Below, piece by piece: positions 61,180 through 64,000 of a stretch of 64,000 nucleotides of DNA (positions are counted from its first letter, which is position 1; every line of letters begins with the position of its first letter). The notes under the pieces are model-generated. The model saw only the letters and a list, made by a program, of their open reading frames with translations, searched no databases and had not been told where the DNA came from. Both the position numbers and the translations under genes were made by a program. The stretch comes from Tamarix chinensis (Eukaryota; Streptophyta; Magnoliopsida; Caryophyllales; Tamaricaceae). The stretch lies in assembly GCA_030549775.1 (NCBI GenBank), contig CM060181.1, positions 53,512,218 through 53,576,217 of the forward strand, in the 5' to 3' direction.

Positions 61180-62752
61180 TGACAAATGGAATTTATATGT
61201 TATTTTCTTGTGTAAAAATGTCATTTATTTCTCATTATTTTTATAAGATTTAATATTTTATTGAATTTTTCTCTTTCGAATAGATTTTGTAGGAAAAGAT
61301 AAAAAATGAATAAATTCAAAGGAAAAACATAAGGAAAGAAAAAATGAAGCAAAGAACACATCAAGAGACATTTAATCAATGGAAGAAAAGCTAGAAATGA
61401 AGAGTGGACATCAAAGGGAAGCTTGTGTTGAAATTTTATGGAGGAATGACAAAGGAGCAAAGAACACGGTACCCCCGTATTTCCTAAACACAGACCGTGT
61501 ATTCCACTAGAAAATAAAATCTCAGTTTTCAAAATCCAAAAATTGGCAGAGAACTCAAAGAAAAACACAGAGGTCCCGTGTTTCCCAAAACACAGACCGT
61601 GTTTTTCTTAATTTTTCATAACCGCTCATAAAAACTTTTTCTAATATATTCTCTGACAATTCTAGAGTTTGGGGTTTAGTTTTTTTACTGTTCTAAAGTT
61701 GAATTCTCCCTTTTTCTCTATTCTCTCTAGAAAACACATGTACTTCACAATTCCAAATTTCTTTATCTTCCTTATATTCCATTGAATAATTGACAATCTG
61801 CAATTCAAGTTGATAAGTTCTTCTCCATTTCTCTCTTAATTGCAAGTGCTGAATTTTGATTGAATGCAAGTAAAGTATCTTCATTGCGTTGTTATTTCCC
61901 TTGCTTTTAGTGTTTCATTACTTATTTATTATAAATCATTTTTATTAATTATAAATTACTGCATTTAATTGTGTGATCTTACAATTATGCAGATAGTAGA
62001 GTATATAATATAGGGTAGGAGGATTTGAGGATGGAAATAGGATTCGAATATAATAGCATAATTTGAAATCATGATTCTAGATGAAATTTAATTGAATTAA
62101 TGGACGGAATTAAATGATCTAGTATCATAGATTAAGAATTTAAATTAATCAGATTGATCACCTATCTAGTTTAGATCTTAATCTATGCTAAGATAATGTA
62201 ATTAATACTTAATTATTAATTAACGTGTCCAAAGTAGTAAAAAAATAAATTGTTAATCTTGTCCATTAATTCGTACGATTGCACGATCTAAGCTTATGCG
62301 ATTATGGCCGTACTTGACTATTTTCCATTCGTAATGTTGCCTTTAATTGAATCTAGCATTCTTAACCTAAGTTATTAATTGGTTAGATGATAAATTGAGA
62401 GCTTATTCAATTTATTAGAATTAAGAGAAAGCAAAGAGATGAATTTTTATGAGTCTCTAGAGGTCAATGTTAAATCATTTACAATCATTCTTTTCTTCAT
62501 GATTTTTTGATATCCTAATTCAATAATCAATACCTTCCTACCCTTATTCATTAATTAGTGAGTAAAGTGTTCCATAGTATAAAACTTAGCGATAGAAGTA
62601 AATGTTATTGTATAACCGGGGTTTTAGCATCAATTACAAAATTAATGATTTTATACCATTCCTTTTTGGGTTTGACTCCTTCTTGCCATCTACTACATAT
62701 TTGGAAATTAGGATTTATTTATTAAATTTGTTGTGCGTACAATAGCGCATCA
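61180..62752 (+). repeat. Athila-like 3' LTR (1.57 kb)
   Basis: Begins TGACAAATGGAATTTATATG and ends GTACAATAGCGCATCA, followed by the duplication AAATC. Contains two CACGG/CCGTG hairpin-like units near 61465 and 61565. Confidence 0.88.
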
Positions 62753-64000
62753 AAATCATATAATGTAAACCATATTATAATAATCTTCCTTTAGTGACCA
62801 AATAATTTCCAATTATTAAGATAATCCATTCAACCACATCTAGTTCTCTACCATGAACCAAAGTAATGGCAGCATATATGTACAATGGGATACCACACCC
62901 ACCACACAAAGTCAGGATACATCAAAGGAGCTTTTATTCGGGGATACCATACGAACCACACATCGAGTGTACCTACCACAAGGGCTAACACAATTTAGGA
63001 TACCACACCCACCATGCGAGGTTAGAGTACATCAAGGAGACTTATACTAGGATAAATCACCTACCACACCTTGAATGCCTCCACCATAAGGACGAAAAAG
63101 TTGGGATACCACACCTGCCTAAGTAATGGACAATAAGAAACTCTAAGGGGCTTGTATTGGGATACCTTACCTACTTGAACTAGACACTCATGCCATGTCA
63201 ACTTCTCATAGTATAATCCTATACCTCAAAGATATATGCATACCCCCTACCTACCACAACCCAGTAGAGAAAATATGTACCAAGTGAAAATATGAAAGCA
63301 TAGGGCGACGCACCCACTAAATCCTAGCTAGCAATCCCGAGAGTTGGAGAATAAGGCTCAAACAAAATTTTAATGCATTAGTTATAGATTACCAAGTGAT
63401 ATCATAAATCATAATTAATTCCATTAATATCCAAATTGGGTGTTTTCATGTGATAACACTAAACACTTCACAAGGCATATAAGCCACCAATTGGGCATTT
63501 AGAGGTAACATCAAACTTAGCCAAATCAAGGCCCAAAATCATTATTTTGATCCATATTAAATTCAGGGTAAACATGGTTAGAATCATGATTAAAATAGTA
63601 TAATTACATGGGAATATTAATCTAGAAGGTTTAAAATAAGAACAATAAATAACAAGCAAATATAGAAAAATATAACCATTCAATTGGTCATTGGGACTTG
63701 TCGACTAGTCTTGTCGTACTAAAACTAAACCGAAAATAAAACCAGCAAGCTAGTGAACTTGTTAGTCCCACCGATCGACTATTAATAAGAAACCAATCGA
63801 TGGGTTTGAGTAAATCATTCAATTGGTAGGACCAAGCTGGTTGATGAATCTAAGTAGAGATCGGACCCCTTTAGTAACAAGGCAACTAGTCAATGGGTTT
63901 GTTAAAACAATCAACTACTCATAAAAACTAGTATTTTGGTTCATCGAACTAATCAACTAATCACTCAACTAGCTAATAAAAAATCCCAAACCAAGAGAGA

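Larger units (their letters stand above)
56281..62752 (+). mobile_element. Athila-like Ty3/gypsy element, internally deleted (TSD AAATC)
   Basis: AAATC flanks it at 56276-56280 and 62753-62757. The 3' LTR is 61180-62752 (TGACAAATGG...GCGCATCA). The 5' LTR keeps only its first about 390 bp plus a scrap of its end, then runs straight into the integrase C-terminus. gag, protease, RT and most of integrase are missing. Behind integrase lie a repeat-rich spacer, an Athila-type ORF in the env-like position, a long 3' untranslated section and the LTR. Removing it restores the Tekay LTR sequence GCATTGAAATC. Confidence 0.88.
55567..64000 (-). repeat. Tekay-like 5' LTR (interrupted, continues beyond window)
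   Basis: LTR sequence is 55567-56280 plus 62753-64000; the Athila-like element lies between. The LTR end is TGTAACACC on the + strand. It aligns with 33856-34886 and 39629-40450. About 1.4 kb of the LTR should follow past the window edge. Confidence 0.82.

Overview
This window is plant nuclear DNA. It carries the 3' two thirds of one intact, intron-rich exocyst gene (EXO70A-type, + strand, bases 218-14287), followed by about 48 kb of nested, mostly dead LTR retrotransposons. The plant call rests on three things: the EXO70A protein sequence, the Ty3/gypsy lineages present (Tekay-like chromovirus, a second DSGSCTNVA/GRPWQ-type chromovirus, Athila-like), and the plant-type hAT MITE and TRIM elements. 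The species cannot be named from the sequence. A 9.1 kb intron and dense nesting suggest a medium to large, repeat-rich genome.

Bases 1-14.6 kb: the last eight EXO70A exons join in frame (403 codons plus stop) with GT-AG introns. The first complete large intron (648-9780) holds an 862 bp hAT-type MITE with a perfect 8 bp target duplication, sitting inside an older repeat that recurs near 6.0-6.6 kb, and a GC-rich inverted-terminus element near 8.2-9.1 kb. The next intron carries a young TRIM retrotransposon (967 bp, two 248 bp LTRs about 98% identical, initiator-Met tRNA primer site) on the minus strand. Bases 14.6-16.2 kb are intergenic: a MITE-like element between (TA)n runs, a short tandem array and a TATA/CT-rich segment.

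Bases 16.2-64 kb are nested retroelements. The oldest visible layer is the DSGSCTNVA/GRPWQ-type gypsy family: RT/RNase H on + at 21.94-22.49 kb, gag-protease on - at 28.3-30.1 kb, two LTR-like copies at 30.7-32.4 kb, RNase H tail and integrase on - at 32.4-33.9 kb. A Tekay-like element on the minus strand runs from 33856 past the right edge (3' LTR, chromodomain/integrase, RNase H, RT, protease, gag, primer site, 5' LTR). Five very long solo LTRs (A 16186-21428, H 22486-28226, B 34887-39628, C 45049-48812, D 49598-54695) each have TG(T/A)AAT..CCCC to GGGTGTTAC(A) type ends and 5 bp target duplications (three perfect, two with one mismatch). B, C and D lie inside the Tekay-like element, H inside the RT/RNase H fragment. 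An internally deleted Athila-like element (56281-62752, duplication AAATC) splits the Tekay 5' LTR.

No other host gene, tRNA or rRNA was seen. The long open frames in C-rich stretches are by-products of pyrimidine-rich LTR sequence. The most intriguing signal is a two-times-three array of CCGGTCCACCGG-type inverted motifs, each beside TAATAGTGG, conserved in position in four diverged solo LTRs.
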